Source: Candidatus Nitrospira nitrosa (GTDB taxonomy: Bacteria > Nitrospirota > Nitrospiria > Nitrospirales > Nitrospiraceae). Taken from it: a DNA stretch of 64,000 nucleotides. Under the pieces are notes generated by a model. The model was given only the letters and a program-made list of their open reading frames with translations, ran no database searches and was not told where the DNA came from. The stretch spans positions 434,001 through 498,000 of the forward strand of contig NZ_CZQA01000009.1 in NCBI RefSeq assembly GCF_001458735.1. The letters are read 5' to 3'. The position numbers and the translations under genes were made by a program. This document shows positions 1 to 9,012 of the stretch, in pieces (the first letter of the stretch is position 1; each line of letters starts with the position of its first letter).

Positions 1-1
1 T

Positions 2-538
2 CCCTGGGCACAGTCCGAGTGGGACAGCGCTAGTGATGGCGTGTCCATCACCGAACGAGCAGCGCGCCTTGATCAGTCGATCCGGGAACAGCGTCGCTGC
101 GACGAGAGTCTGATCGAACACATCTTTGCTGCCATCAATGGACGAACGTTCGTAGTCCTAGACGCCACCTATTGCTTCATGACGCAGCGGATGCTGGATC
201 GGAAGACCGGACGCCGCATCCCTCCTGACGCGGTGCGACGCTTTGCCTCTCAGCCCATCGCGAGTCTGCTGCTCAACGCCCGCGCGCACCAGGATCTGAA
301 ACACCGTGGAGTTCACACGATCGGCGACCTCCTCCCCCATGCCTATGAATGGTTATCGCCGAAGCGCCTCGCACCAGGCAAACCCGTGATGAACGTCCGG
401 CTTTCGGTCCGACGGTGTCTACGGATTCTCGGTGTCGAGATCGTCTTTCCCGAGATCAGACAGCGGACGATCTATTGCCCCTGTTGTGCCCACACCGAGA
501 CGGACGTCATGAAGATCGTCGCCTTGGCTGGAGTATGA
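2..538 (+). CDS. Hypothetical protein with helix-hairpin-helix-like stretch, 5' end possibly outside window
   Basis: The frame is open from base 2 of the window. The first usable start is a GTG at 41, giving 165 aa, but the true start may lie further left. I do not recognise the family. Around residues 88-130 the pattern RGVHTIGDLL followed by NVRLSVRRCLRILG resembles the helix-hairpin-helix layout of the RNA polymerase alpha C-terminal domain, and the C-terminus has a CPCC cluster. It lies beside an IS3 end fragment and restriction and toxin genes, so it is probably accessory cargo. The function is unknown, and the fold idea is only motif resemblance. Confidence 0.5.
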   Translation, partial: PWAQSEWDSASDGVSITERAARLDQSIREQRRCDESLIEHIFAAINGRTFVVLDATYCFMTQRMLDRKTGRRIPPDAVRRFASQPIASLLLNARAHQDLKHRGVHTIGDLLPHAYEWLSPKRLAPGKPVMNVRLSVRRCLRILGVEIVFPEIRQRTIYCPCCAHTETDVMKIVALAGV

Positions 539-599
539 GCGAGGGTCTGAAAGACACGCCCATGTTAATGTTTTAGGGGTTCACGGAGAGACGAGATGA

Positions 600-773
600 G
601 CAGGCCTGCGACCTAGTCGAGAACCGCAGTGAGGGAATGCACGCTCGAAAGATGCACGCCCGATCGCGTGTACCAGTCGAATTTGCCTGCACACCCTTCC
701 GCTGCGTAGGCCCTAACCGCCAGGTGCCACTTATGAACTGGCAGAAACTGTCCAAACAAGCTGAGCCGCCTCA
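600..773 (+). mobile_element. IS3-family element end fragment (orfB 3' tail plus terminal repeat)
   Basis: Read on the complementary strand from 773, the sequence starts TGAGGCGGCTCAGC and continues TTTGGACAGTTTCTGCCAG. It matches, with few mismatches, the left end of the complete IS3-family element that begins at 48173 (AGAGGTGGCTCCGG, then TTGGACAGTTTCTGCCAG). On the plus strand just inside this end, a frame reads TPDRVYQSNL and ends PSAA followed by TAG, close to the TPDQVYYDNL tail of that element's transposase. Only this end remains. It abuts, and probably truncated, the pseudogene at 774-980. The inner boundary at about 600 is approximate. Confidence 0.65.
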
Positions 774-980
774 GTTGTCTCTGACCGGTCACGGTGACGA
801 GCGCCTCAAGGTCATTCAGGCCGAACGAGGTGCCCTTGCGCCATTCTCTCGCCTCATCCTGAACGGTCGAGGGAAGGTCGTGGCGAAGAACCACCCCTTC
901 TCGCTGGTGTTCTCCCAGATCGTTGCCTTGATCTTCATACATCGAAGCTGGTTCGCTGGTTTCTTGCTGTTTGTAGCCAT
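774..980 (-). pseudogene. Frameshifted paralogue of the 80-aa protein at 12609-12851
   Basis: A start at 980 with a good AAGGAGG site opens MATNSKKPANQLRCMKIKATIWEN, which parallels LRCSRIKASIWKN in the intact 80-aa protein at 12609-12851. Near 862-870 the frame shifts. The continuation QDEAREWRKGTSFGL then NDLEALVTVTGQ, in the next frame, matches the homologue's GVWKNSDSFGV then TDLDALIVVAQQ. The C-terminus is cut at 773 by an IS3-family end fragment. It therefore has two independent lesions. The family is a small protein often found on mobile elements, with no role known to me. Confidence 0.7.
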
Positions 981-1061
981 CTCGTTACCTCCTTGGCTTG
1001 AAATGAAGTTGGCTCTCGCACAGGCAGAGGAGAGCCAAGGGACGTTTCGGGGAAGAAACAC

Positions 1062-1473
1062 GAGACAGAGGCCGTGGCCGGCGTCCCGGAGAGGACCAAG
1101 CAGCGGGAGTGACAGTCTTACTGGCGCGATCGATGCACCTCGCAGATGATAGCCGGTCGGCCTAAGTCGGATGAGACCAGAACCATGCGAACACAGTTTG
1201 ATGCCGGAAAGGTACAGATCGCACCAAAAGCCTCCCGGTACATTTTCACCTTCCCGCAGCAGCAGCCAACCTTACAGCACTTTCTTCATGATTGAAGAGT
1301 TCCCGCCTTGTTCAGCGCCGATGCCAAAGGGAAGCTCAGATCCAGCTGTTGACTCCAAATTCAGGGTCGGCAAATTTTCAAAAACCTCATCACATGGCCA
1401 TTAGACAATCGCAATATATTGATATTATTATAAGGTAGAATTATTGTGACTTAACTAATTGCGTTCAGTGCTA
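1062..1473. other. Stretch with no recognisable gene
   Basis: I see no convincing gene in these roughly 400 bases. The last 100 become AT-rich and lead into the promoter of the toxin-antitoxin operon. Confidence 0.5.
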
Positions 1474-1514
1474 TATTGACAAAGTCAATAAGACGTTATA
1501 TATTGTCACGTGAC
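1474..1514 (+). promoter_or_regulatory. Promoter and palindromic operators of toxin-antitoxin operon
   Basis: A textbook promoter is visible: TTGACA at 1476-1481, a 17-nt spacer, and TATATT at 1499-1504. The -35 box lies inside a palindrome, TATTGAC-AAA-GTCAATA (1474-1490). A second perfect palindrome, GTCACGTGAC (1505-1514), covers the expected transcription start. Two dyads over -35 and +1 fit autoregulation by the HTH protein encoded downstream. Binding by that protein is inferred. Confidence 0.7.
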
Positions 1515-1525
1515 CTAGGGACGAC

Positions 1526-1825
1526 ATGAAAATCCAGTTTCAGGATACCCGGCTAGCCTTGATCCGGACAGACCGGGCTTTCGTGACCAAACTTCCGTTC
1601 GCCGTTATCAAGTCATGTCGCGACAAACTTGTAGTTCTGGAAGCCGCACCCGATGAACGAACGCTGAGAAACTGGAGAAGTTTGCGATATGAAAAGCTTA
1701 AAGGCGATAGACAGGGCCAGCGGTCAATCCGAATCAATGACCAGTATAGGATGATTTTCACGCTCGACGAATCTCAAGTGCCGCCTATTCTGAATATTTT
1801 GGAAGTGTGTGACTATCATGACTAA
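1526..1825 (+). CDS. HigB/RelE-type toxin
   Basis: This 99-aa basic protein has the HigB-like (PF05015) signature. RNWRSLRYEKLKGDRQGQ is followed by SIRINDQYRMIF and a C-terminal ILEVCDYHD, ending in the usual DYH. Such toxins are ribosome-dependent mRNA interferases of the RelE fold. It is the first gene after a strong promoter with palindromes. It ends 16 nt before the preferred start of the HTH-ImmA/IrrE gene, which serves as its antitoxin in the usual higBA order, toxin first. Nothing indicates inactivation. Confidence 0.85.
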   Translation: MKIQFQDTRLALIRTDRAFVTKLPFAVIKSCRDKLVVLEAAPDERTLRNWRSLRYEKLKGDRQGQRSIRINDQYRMIFTLDESQVPPILNILEVCDYHD

Positions 1826-1841
1826 GACGGAGGGAAATCAG

Positions 1842-2966
1842 ATGATCGACAATATTACTGATGTACCGCCGCCTGGTTACTTCATCCGGGAGGAGTTACT
1901 AGCACGCGACTGGAGCCAGCGTGACCTCGCCTATGTTCTTGGGGTGCCTGAGCAGGCAGTCAATTTGATCATTTCCGGGAAGCGTGGCATTACCGCCGAC
2001 ATGGCAAAGGCTCTTGCTGGGGCGTTCGACGTGCCACCTGAGTTTTTTGCAAATCTTCAGAAAGCCTACGATCTGTCTCAAGCTCGGGATCCCGACCCTA
2101 ATGTCGTGCGGAAGGCGCGTTTGCAGTCGCAATATCCTATTCGCGAGATGATCAAGCGTGGATGGTTAACGGATGCGAATGTGACCCTCCTTGAAGCTCA
2201 GGTTGTGAAGTTCTTTGACGCGCCAAGCCTGGATGACGTTCCTCATCTGGCTCATGCTGCGAAAAAGTCCGCATACGATGACGTAACTCCCGCGCAACTT
2301 GCATGGCTCTACCGTGCTCGCCAGATTGCGAAGGAAATGCCCCTTAAACATCAGTACTCTGAAAAGGCACTACGCGAGGCGCTGAATAAGTTGCGTGGCC
2401 TCATGTTTGATCCAGAAGAGGCACGGCATGTTCCAAGGATTCTGGCTGAGGTCGGCATTCGCTATATAATCGTTGAGACTTTACCAACTGCCAAAATCGA
2501 CGGTGCCTGCTTTTGGCTAGGGAAAGCGCCGGTGATTGGCATGTCACTTCGTTATGATCGCATTGACAACTATTGGTTCGTGCTTCGGCATGAAATCGAG
2601 CATGTCCTGCAATCGCATGGACGAACCAAAGAAATCATTGATACCGAGCTGGAAGGAGAAAAAGCCAGTCCCGATGGGAACATTCCCGTGGAAGAACGGA
2701 TCGCAAATGCCGCGGCAAGCGAGTTCTGCGTCCCCACGCATGAAATGGATTCTTTTATCAAGCGGAAGAACCCCTTCTTTTCTGATCGCGATGTCTTGGG
2801 ACTAGCCAAACGGCTTCAAGTTCATCCTGGAATCGTGGCTGGGCAACTTCGAAGGCGCCTAGACAAGTGGTCGATCTTTTCAAAAATGTTAGTTAGGGTT
2901 CGGAGCCATGCCCTTTCTGGAGCTGTCGTTGACGGATGGGGGCAAATTGCCCCTGTTACCCTGTAA
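1842..2966 (+). CDS. HTH XRE / ImmA-IrrE metallopeptidase, HigA-type antitoxin
   Basis: The 374-aa protein has an N-terminal Cro/C1 helix-turn-helix (residues about 13-70, with WSQRDLAYVLGVPEQAVNLI) and a C-terminal ImmA/IrrE zinc-peptidase domain with HEIEH at 250-254. The ATG at 1842 is preferred because GGAGGG precedes it at good spacing. An in-frame ATG at 1818 would overlap the toxin stop. In the family the HTH part represses the operon and neutralises the toxin, while the peptidase part is found in stress- or phage-responsive regulators. The combination suggests an antitoxin that could be controlled by proteolysis. That role is inferred. Confidence 0.8.
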   Translation: MIDNITDVPPPGYFIREELLARDWSQRDLAYVLGVPEQAVNLIISGKRGITADMAKALAGAFDVPPEFFANLQKAYDLSQARDPDPNVVRKARLQSQYPIREMIKRGWLTDANVTLLEAQVVKFFDAPSLDDVPHLAHAAKKSAYDDVTPAQLAWLYRARQIAKEMPLKHQYSEKALREALNKLRGLMFDPEEARHVPRILAEVGIRYIIVETLPTAKIDGACFWLGKAPVIGMSLRYDRIDNYWFVLRHEIEHVLQSHGRTKEIIDTELEGEKASPDGNIPVEERIANAAASEFCVPTHEMDSFIKRKNPFFSDRDVLGLAKRLQVHPGIVAGQLRRRLDKWSIFSKMLVRVRSHALSGAVVDGWGQIAPVTL

Positions 2967-2976
2967 GGAGGTTGCA

Positions 2977-3447
2977 ATGTCTAAATACCATGAAGATCTG
3001 CAACATATCTGGCATCGGTATCAAGCTGAGAACGGTGACATACCAACCTCTTCTCGCGACGCTGTAGCCTGGGGAGTGGCGAGAGGATTATTGGTCATTC
3101 CTCAAATCGATCCACTTGATCGACTGGCCGAGGATATGTCTACAGCTCTACGAGAAGAGTATCGCAAGGATAAGTTTGGACGCCGTTACCGAGTGAATCA
3201 TGCCGTACGAGTGAGCAAACATGGCGTTCAGTACACCTTCTGGGGAGTCATGGATCATTCCGACCGGCCCTTCATGGAGAAGGCTTTTGCACAGAGGAGA
3301 AAACAGATCGTCGGTGACTGTCTACAGCTCAAGACCGATGTGGACGTCTATAACGATAAACATGTTGAGCAGGAACCCATTCAGGTTATCCTAGACTTCA
3401 CCACTGATGTTGAAGAGGTAGAAGGCCTTGGAGGGAAAGCAGCGTAG
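2977..3447 (+). CDS. Hypothetical protein, third gene of the HigB/ImmA module
   Basis: The ATG at 2977 follows AAGGAGG at ideal spacing and lies 10 nt after the antitoxin stop, so the three genes form one operon. The product is a 156-aa soluble protein with no signal peptide or membrane segment. Its first half (LQHIWHRYQAENG) is helical and charged. Around residues 60-100 there are DKFGRRYRVNHAVRV and YTFWGVMDH. I do not recognise a domain. Its fixed position suggests it works with the ImmA/IrrE antitoxin, perhaps as a partner or substrate. Confidence 0.7.
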   Translation: MSKYHEDLQHIWHRYQAENGDIPTSSRDAVAWGVARGLLVIPQIDPLDRLAEDMSTALREEYRKDKFGRRYRVNHAVRVSKHGVQYTFWGVMDHSDRPFMEKAFAQRRKQIVGDCLQLKTDVDVYNDKHVEQEPIQVILDFTTDVEEVEGLGGKAA

Positions 3448-3674
3448 TTCAGCTATTAGCTCCCCCGCCGCGAGATCAGCCAAGTCGCCCATAGTCCAGT
3501 GTAAGCTCCCCGCGATCATAGACAGCCAACAGGAGAACGTTGGTTAGCAAATCGCCGTGATAAATCTTGAACCCGCTGTCCTTCACCCCGTGCAGCAGCA
3601 TGCTCACGCGCGAACGCCGGCATCAGTCACTTCATTTACTGAGCCGACCATCAAATAGTGCGTGTTCGGTCTCT

Positions 3675-3702
3675 TGAAAGGCCCATGAATAGAGCCTTTT
3701 CT
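3675..3702. terminator. Weak hairpin between convergent genes
   Basis: AAAGGC at 3677-3682 pairs with GCCTTT at 3694-3699, followed on the plus strand by TTTCTC. It lies between the end of the toxin-antitoxin operon and the end of the convergent restriction gene. The stem has only six base pairs, so this is a tentative terminator. The rest of 3448-3723 holds nothing I recognise. Confidence 0.35.
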
Positions 3703-3723
3703 CAGGTTGTACTATGTATTTGT

Positions 3724-6700
3724 TCATGACCGGATCAGTAACGCCGGCAGTTGTTTCACGATCTTCATGGTTTCCATGCTGACCCGCACGACGCGCGCGA
3801 CCAAATCGATGATGTACCGCGGCTGCTTGTGTTCTTTACACCACTCGTTGGGGTCATTCTGAATCCCGCTGTCTTTATCGCGCGTGAACTGGTATCGCTC
3901 CATCACCCACTCGATCGCCGGCTTGCCGTTCACGACGTACTCGTACGCCTCAAGCGGAATCTTTGAAATCATCACGTGGCTATTATAGATAATGTTTGTC
4001 TTGTCCCATTTTGCCCCGGCCGCCTTCTGCTCCGTCGACGGCCGGGCGAAGGTCATCTTCGAAACTTTATAGGTCTCCTCGAACCCCAGATCTAGCTTGT
4101 CGTGAATCTCCTCAACCGGCCACGGCGTAACGGTCTCATAATTCAAGTGCCATTGGGCCAACTCCCGGCCGGCCTTACTGAAGGCCAAGAAATCCTTGGT
4201 CTCCTTCATCAACGGGATGCGCGGCAACATCTTCTTCAAGTCCGCGGCGAAGCGGGTGCAGTACTCGGGGCTATGCAACACGCCGTAGACGTAATAGAAA
4301 ATGTCCTCCTTTGTCACGTCCTCCCCAAATGCCCCGCAGAAGGTTTTCAGGATTGCATCCGTAATCGCGTCCCGTCGGCGATAGCCGTCGACGACCTCCG
4401 ACTTATCGAACTGTAATTCGCCGGTTTCGTCGGCCTTTTCATATAGGTGGAGTGGGAAGCATTGACTCGCACCGCTCTTGTCGGACATGTGAAGGTCGGG
4501 CAAGACGTTTGTGATGGTGAGCGAGAACACATCGCGATTGCCCGCAGACGTCGTGCAGATCGCTAAATTCGTATGTTTTGACGTCGGGAACAGCGCATGC
4601 TGCTTGTAAACCATGTCGTTGTATGCGCGATCAAAGTACGCCCACTGCTTTGTAAACGGTCTATACACCGCCTGCCGAATCGCTGCCTTATCGAACGGTC
4701 TAGCCTTCCCTTTGGCCAGATCGGCAACTAACCCGCGTGACCAACTGATCTTCTTGGCATCCGTGTCGATGAATTCGGACGCAAGTTCCAGCATGTCCTT
4801 CTTCTCAGCCGATTCACGCGTGCCTTGGAATGCCTTGAGCTGTTGCCCGTAGAAGTTGGCCATCCTCGACATGTTCGATTCCAATGCCGTCTCGGAGAAG
4901 TTGTAGCACCACGAATCGCGACTGGTTGCTAGTCCGCGGGAGTAGAGCGAAAAGATCGCCCCGGACTCGTCTTCTTTATCCCCTATCGGAATAAAATTCT
5001 CGAACGCGGGATCGCGTTGGTTGATCCAGTCGTGGTCTTGGTTCGGTGTGAGCACTGTCCACTTTTTAGCCCGTTCGATGCCTGAGACGCTCTCAAAGCC
5101 TTTGATGATCTGTAGCTTTTCTTCGCGGCTGAGGTAGTCCCCGATGTCGTGGTAGCTAAGGGCGCAGCCGTTCTTCTTCGCAGGGTTCTTCACCAGCAAC
5201 GTGATAGCAACGGGCGTGCGTGCACCAGAGCCAAAGATCTTGCCGCCTTCCTGCCTCGACACTTCGCCGCTCGTCCGCTGGTTGCCCCGTAGGTTGAAGA
5301 CGAAGACGGACTGGAACTCGTGGCACAGACAGGCCCGCAGGCCGTCCATCGCGTTGCCGTCGATGAAATAGCCGTTGGTGACAAAGCCCACGACGCCGCG
5401 GTCCTTGATCCGATCGCTAGCCCAGCGGATTGCGCGGATGTAGCTGTCATAGATGCTGTTCTTATTCGTCGCCGTTGATCGCGCGGCGTAGGTGTCGCCG
5501 ATGCGGGCGTCGAGCGCGGCGTATTTGAGGTTTTGATTGTTGTTGTTCGCATCGCCCTGGTTGGCCGAATAGGGTGGATTGGCGATGACGACGCGGATCG
5601 GGCTTTCCTTTTGCCGTTTTACACGTTTGTTGTTTTCGGGGAAGGTGCCTTCAATCTCCATCTGGCCGGATTCGTAGAGCTGGAAGGTGTCGGTCAGACA
5701 GATGCCGTCAAAGGGGATGTATTCTTTCTTGCCATTTCCTTCACGAAGGCCGTGAAAGGTCTCTTCGATGTTTATGGCGGCGATGTAGTATGCCAGCAGG
5801 ACGATCTCATTGGCGTGTAGCTCGTGCTGGTACTTGTGTAGCAATTTGTCGGGAGGGATGAGGCCAGACTGGAGCAGGCGCACTAAAAATGTGCCAGTGC
5901 CGGTGAAGGGGTCGATGATGTGAACGTCTTTTTCGGCCAGGCCGCTGGCGAACTCATCCCGCAGCACGTCTTGTACACTGTGGATGATGAAGTCGACGAC
6001 CTCGGTGGGTGTGTAGACGATGCCGAGCCGCTCGGCCATTCTAGGAAAAGCAGTGCGAAAGAACTCATCGTAGAGCTCGATGACGACCTTCTGGCGGGCT
6101 TCGGCGTTGTCTAACCCCTTGGCTCGGTCACGGACAGAGGCGTAGAATCTTTCGAGGTTGGTTGTCTCCTTTTCCAGTGCGTGCTCGTGCAGGATGTCGA
6201 GCATCCTCTGCATCGACTGGCTGACAGGGTTCTGGTCTGTAAAAACGTAGTTGGCGAAGAGTGCGTCGAACACCGGCTTGGTGATGAGGTGCTGCGCGAG
6301 CATCTCGATCGCGTCTTCCTTTGTGACGGCAGGATTGAGGTTTACTTGCAAACCATTGAGGAACTTATAGAACGCCTTCGACGGCTTAGAAGCGGGGTCA
6401 GTGAGGATGGCTTTGATCCGTGTGATATGCGTCTCGGCAATCTTGGCGATGTCGCGCGCCCAGGTTTCCCAGTAAGCGCGCTCGCCGACCTTCATCACCA
6501 TCTTGGCATAGATGGCATCTTTCCATTCGTCGAGATCGGGGAAAGATAGAACGCCTTGAATCTCGCGCACCCTGGGCTCGGAATCGCCGTCGGTCCTTGC
6601 ACCATCGTTGTCGCCTGGCTCCCCGCCCACGCCGATGACCTGAATGTTGTCGGGGCGCTTCTTGTTCAGTTCCAGTTGGTTGATAGTGGCGTTGAAGCGG

Positions 6701-8646
6701 TCATCGTGGGCACGCAGGGCCTGCAGCACCTGCCAGACAACTCTATATTTTTCGTTGTCCTTCAGGGCTTCTTCGGGCGTTTTGTCGGCGGGAATGCCGA
6801 TAGGCAGGATGATGTAGCCGTAGCGCTTGCCCTCGGCCCGGCGCATCACGCGGCCCACGGATTGCACCACGTCGATAACGCTGTTGCGCGGATTGAGGAA
6901 CAGCACGGAATCCAACGCGGGCACGTCGACACCCTCCGACAGACATCGCGCGTTGGAGAGAATGCGGCAGGTGTTGGCAGGCGATTCGGCTTTGAGCCAC
7001 TCCAATAGAGCGCTGCGACGCAATGCATCAAATGTGCCATCGACGTGATCGGCTTCGATCTCCAGAAGCTGGGTGTCCGGATGATCCGCTTTGTATGCAG
7101 CGACGATCTGTCCAAACTGCTCGACGAATTTTTTGGAATCCTTGATCGATCGCGAGAATGCGACCGCCCGGCGCATCGGGTTTACGTCGCCCTGAAGATC
7201 GACGTTGGACTTGGCCGCTTCAAAGCGCTTCTCTAACCCATTCCAGCAGCCGGTGATTTTTGTGGCGTCCTCCAAATTCAACTCTGTGTCTTTGCTGGCG
7301 ATCTGCTTTTGGAAGGTTTTGCTGACATACTTCTCGTCCACCGCGAGAACAAGCACCTTGTAATCGGAGAGTAGCGACTTGCCCACGGCTTCGCCAAAGC
7401 CGAGGCGATGAAGTTCGTGACCGAACTGGGCGACGTTATCCATCGACGCGATTTCAGCGGAGACTTCCTTTGCCTTGCTCTTGGCGTCGTCGCCGTAAAT
7501 GCGTGGCGTAGCGGTCATGTAGAGCCGCTTCTTCCCTTTGAGGAACTTCGTATCGTGGACCTTGACGAATGACGATTCGTCTTCGCCTGAAAGCGTGACG
7601 CCGGTGGTGCGATGGGCTTCGTCGCAGATTATCAAATCGAATTCGGGCAGCCCCATCTTCTGCGCCTTGCTGACCGCCTCAATAGATTGATAGGTTGAGA
7701 ACACGACGACGAGGCGACCCTCACCAGTGGACTTCTTCGCGGTATTCGCCAGGGCGCTGTATTGGGCGAGCAATTGCTTGTCACTTGTGGTAGCAGGGTA
7801 AGGAAGGTCGTAGATCGTGATCGCAGCGGTGTCATCGCCGTTCTTTTCTCGGCGCTTCCCGATGCTCACATCCGAGCAGACGGCCAAGCTCTGAAGGGGG
7901 AGCGCTGCCTGCGCCGTCCACTCGCGAAGCGTTTGCGACATCAACGAGAGCGACGGTACAAGGAATAGGACATGCCCCGGCTTACTTTTGCCAGCGAGTT
8001 GGGGCGCCAGCGTCTCTGCGATCTTGAGGGCGGTGAACGTCTTGCCGGTGCCGCAGGCCATGATGAGCTTGCCGCGATCGGCGCTTTTCAGACCCTCCAG
8101 CACGTCCTTGAGCGCGGCGCTCTGGTGCGGGCGGATGTCGTTCTTTTTCGTCCGCTTCAAATGGCCGGGCTTGCGGGTGTCGAACTTACTCCAGTCGACC
8201 GGACTTTGTTCAAGGTCGTGAAGACTCACCCGAGCTATGTGTTTGGTCTGATTCAGCGCGTCCAGGGCATTCTTGCCCCAGTTGTCGGTGGTGCTGACGA
8301 TGATGCCCTTCGAGAACTGCGGCTTGCCCAGCGCGGTGAAGAACGAATCGATGTCGCCCTTACTGAGTATGTGCTCTGGCAGGTAGAACTTGCACTGGAT
8401 GGCGAAGTATTCGCCGGTGGCGCGCTGCTGCGCCACGAGGTCAATTCCAACGTCGCCAACCTGTCCCTTGAGCGGCCATTCGTTCCACATCCACACTTCG
8501 GAAAACAGCCCGGCATAGACAGGGTCGATGCGGAAGAACTGCTGCATCATCCGCTCAAAACGGTCGCCGAGGTCGCGATTGTTTAGAGCGTCATCGCGGA
8601 ACCGTTTAAGGATGTCGCTCAGCGTTGTATCCGTCTTGGAATCCAT
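3724..8646 (-). CDS. Type ISP-like single-chain restriction-modification enzyme (nuclease-helicase-methyltransferase)
   Basis: The 1640-aa protein carries every module on one chain. A PD-(D/E)XK nuclease domain has GIDLVA at about 68 and QCK at 84-86. An SF2 translocase has Walker A CGTGKT at 198-203, DEAH at 342-345, TAT at 378-380 and QSVGRVMRR at 595-603. A gamma-type N6-adenine methyltransferase has DPFTGTG at 912-918 and NPPY at 1023-1026. A long C-terminal target-recognition region follows. This order and size match Type ISP enzymes such as LlaBIII/LlaGI (about 1,580 aa), which methylate their site and translocate on DNA before cutting. All motifs look intact. It stands alone on the minus strand in the island. 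The target sequence cannot be read from the gene. Confidence 0.88.
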   Translation of the reverse strand: MDSKTDTTLSDILKRFRDDALNNRDLGDRFERMMQQFFRIDPVYAGLFSEVWMWNEWPLKGQVGDVGIDLVAQQRATGEYFAIQCKFYLPEHILSKGDIDSFFTALGKPQFSKGIIVSTTDNWGKNALDALNQTKHIARVSLHDLEQSPVDWSKFDTRKPGHLKRTKKNDIRPHQSAALKDVLEGLKSADRGKLIMACGTGKTFTALKIAETLAPQLAGKSKPGHVLFLVPSLSLMSQTLREWTAQAALPLQSLAVCSDVSIGKRREKNGDDTAAITIYDLPYPATTSDKQLLAQYSALANTAKKSTGEGRLVVVFSTYQSIEAVSKAQKMGLPEFDLIICDEAHRTTGVTLSGEDESSFVKVHDTKFLKGKKRLYMTATPRIYGDDAKSKAKEVSAEIASMDNVAQFGHELHRLGFGEAVGKSLLSDYKVLVLAVDEKYVSKTFQKQIASKDTELNLEDATKITGCWNGLEKRFEAAKSNVDLQGDVNPMRRAVAFSRSIKDSKKFVEQFGQIVAAYKADHPDTQLLEIEADHVDGTFDALRRSALLEWLKAESPANTCRILSNARCLSEGVDVPALDSVLFLNPRNSVIDVVQSVGRVMRRAEGKRYGYIILPIGIPADKTPEEALKDNEKYRVVWQVLQALRAHDDRFNATINQLELNKKRPDNIQVIGVGGEPGDNDGARTDGDSEPRVREIQGVLSFPDLDEWKDAIYAKMVMKVGERAYWETWARDIAKIAETHITRIKAILTDPASKPSKAFYKFLNGLQVNLNPAVTKEDAIEMLAQHLITKPVFDALFANYVFTDQNPVSQSMQRMLDILHEHALEKETTNLERFYASVRDRAKGLDNAEARQKVVIELYDEFFRTAFPRMAERLGIVYTPTEVVDFIIHSVQDVLRDEFASGLAEKDVHIIDPFTGTGTFLVRLLQSGLIPPDKLLHKYQHELHANEIVLLAYYIAAINIEETFHGLREGNGKKEYIPFDGICLTDTFQLYESGQMEIEGTFPENNKRVKRQKESPIRVVIANPPYSANQGDANNNNQNLKYAALDARIGDTYAARSTATNKNSIYDSYIRAIRWASDRIKDRGVVGFVTNGYFIDGNAMDGLRACLCHEFQSVFVFNLRGNQRTSGEVSRQEGGKIFGSGARTPVAITLLVKNPAKKNGCALSYHDIGDYLSREEKLQIIKGFESVSGIERAKKWTVLTPNQDHDWINQRDPAFENFIPIGDKEDESGAIFSLYSRGLATSRDSWCYNFSETALESNMSRMANFYGQQLKAFQGTRESAEKKDMLELASEFIDTDAKKISWSRGLVADLAKGKARPFDKAAIRQAVYRPFTKQWAYFDRAYNDMVYKQHALFPTSKHTNLAICTTSAGNRDVFSLTITNVLPDLHMSDKSGASQCFPLHLYEKADETGELQFDKSEVVDGYRRRDAITDAILKTFCGAFGEDVTKEDIFYYVYGVLHSPEYCTRFAADLKKMLPRIPLMKETKDFLAFSKAGRELAQWHLNYETVTPWPVEEIHDKLDLGFEETYKVSKMTFARPSTEQKAAGAKWDKTNIIYNSHVMISKIPLEAYEYVVNGKPAIEWVMERYQFTRDKDSGIQNDPNEWCKEHKQPRYIIDLVARVVRVSMETMKIVKQLPALLIRS

Positions 8647-8703
8647 TTTTAATCCAATTGTTTGTCAGTTGCCGGGAGCGTTTTGTAGTCAACGATCTAC
8701 TCG

Positions 8704-9012
8704 ACCGTCCGGCCAGGCTTAACACCAAAGCTACTCAGCTCAATCTGACCACCGGTAGGCCGTTGATGATGGCGGTGACGTCGTACTGCCTCCTGTGTGG
8801 AGGATCCCGTATCCTTCATCAAAAACTATCGAGGACTGATTCTCTGATGATTTTCGTTTCTTGGGCTTTTGAATCGGCGTGATGAATTCGGCAGGACGAC
8901 GAGTTTTGAATATTTTCTGGGTCGGCTGCCCCTGCTCATCAGGTTCCCAGTGGCGAGAAGGATATGCATATGGCGAATTAAGAATGGGTTTAAAGAAGAA
9001 GTCAGCACTCAT
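8704..9012 (-). pseudogene. Truncated N-terminus of a second restriction enzyme (helicase-type, BPTD_3080-like)
   Basis: From an ATG at 9012 the frame reads MSADFFFKPILNSPYAYPSR, then HWEPDEQGQPTQKIF and RRPAEFITPIQKPKKRK. I recognise this as the start of large DEAD/DEAH restriction proteins of the BPTD_3080 type, from memory of the family. After VFDEGYGI the frame breaks. The next frame continues RQYDVTAIINGLPVVRLS and stops. Everything after about 100 residues is missing. It lies directly upstream of the Type ISP gene, so two restriction systems once stood side by side and only one is intact. Confidence 0.6.

Noticed and set aside
7972-8586. 204-codon open frame on the plus strand inside the restriction gene
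   Set aside because: It is antisense to the conserved nuclease and helicase motifs, so it is a shadow of the real gene.
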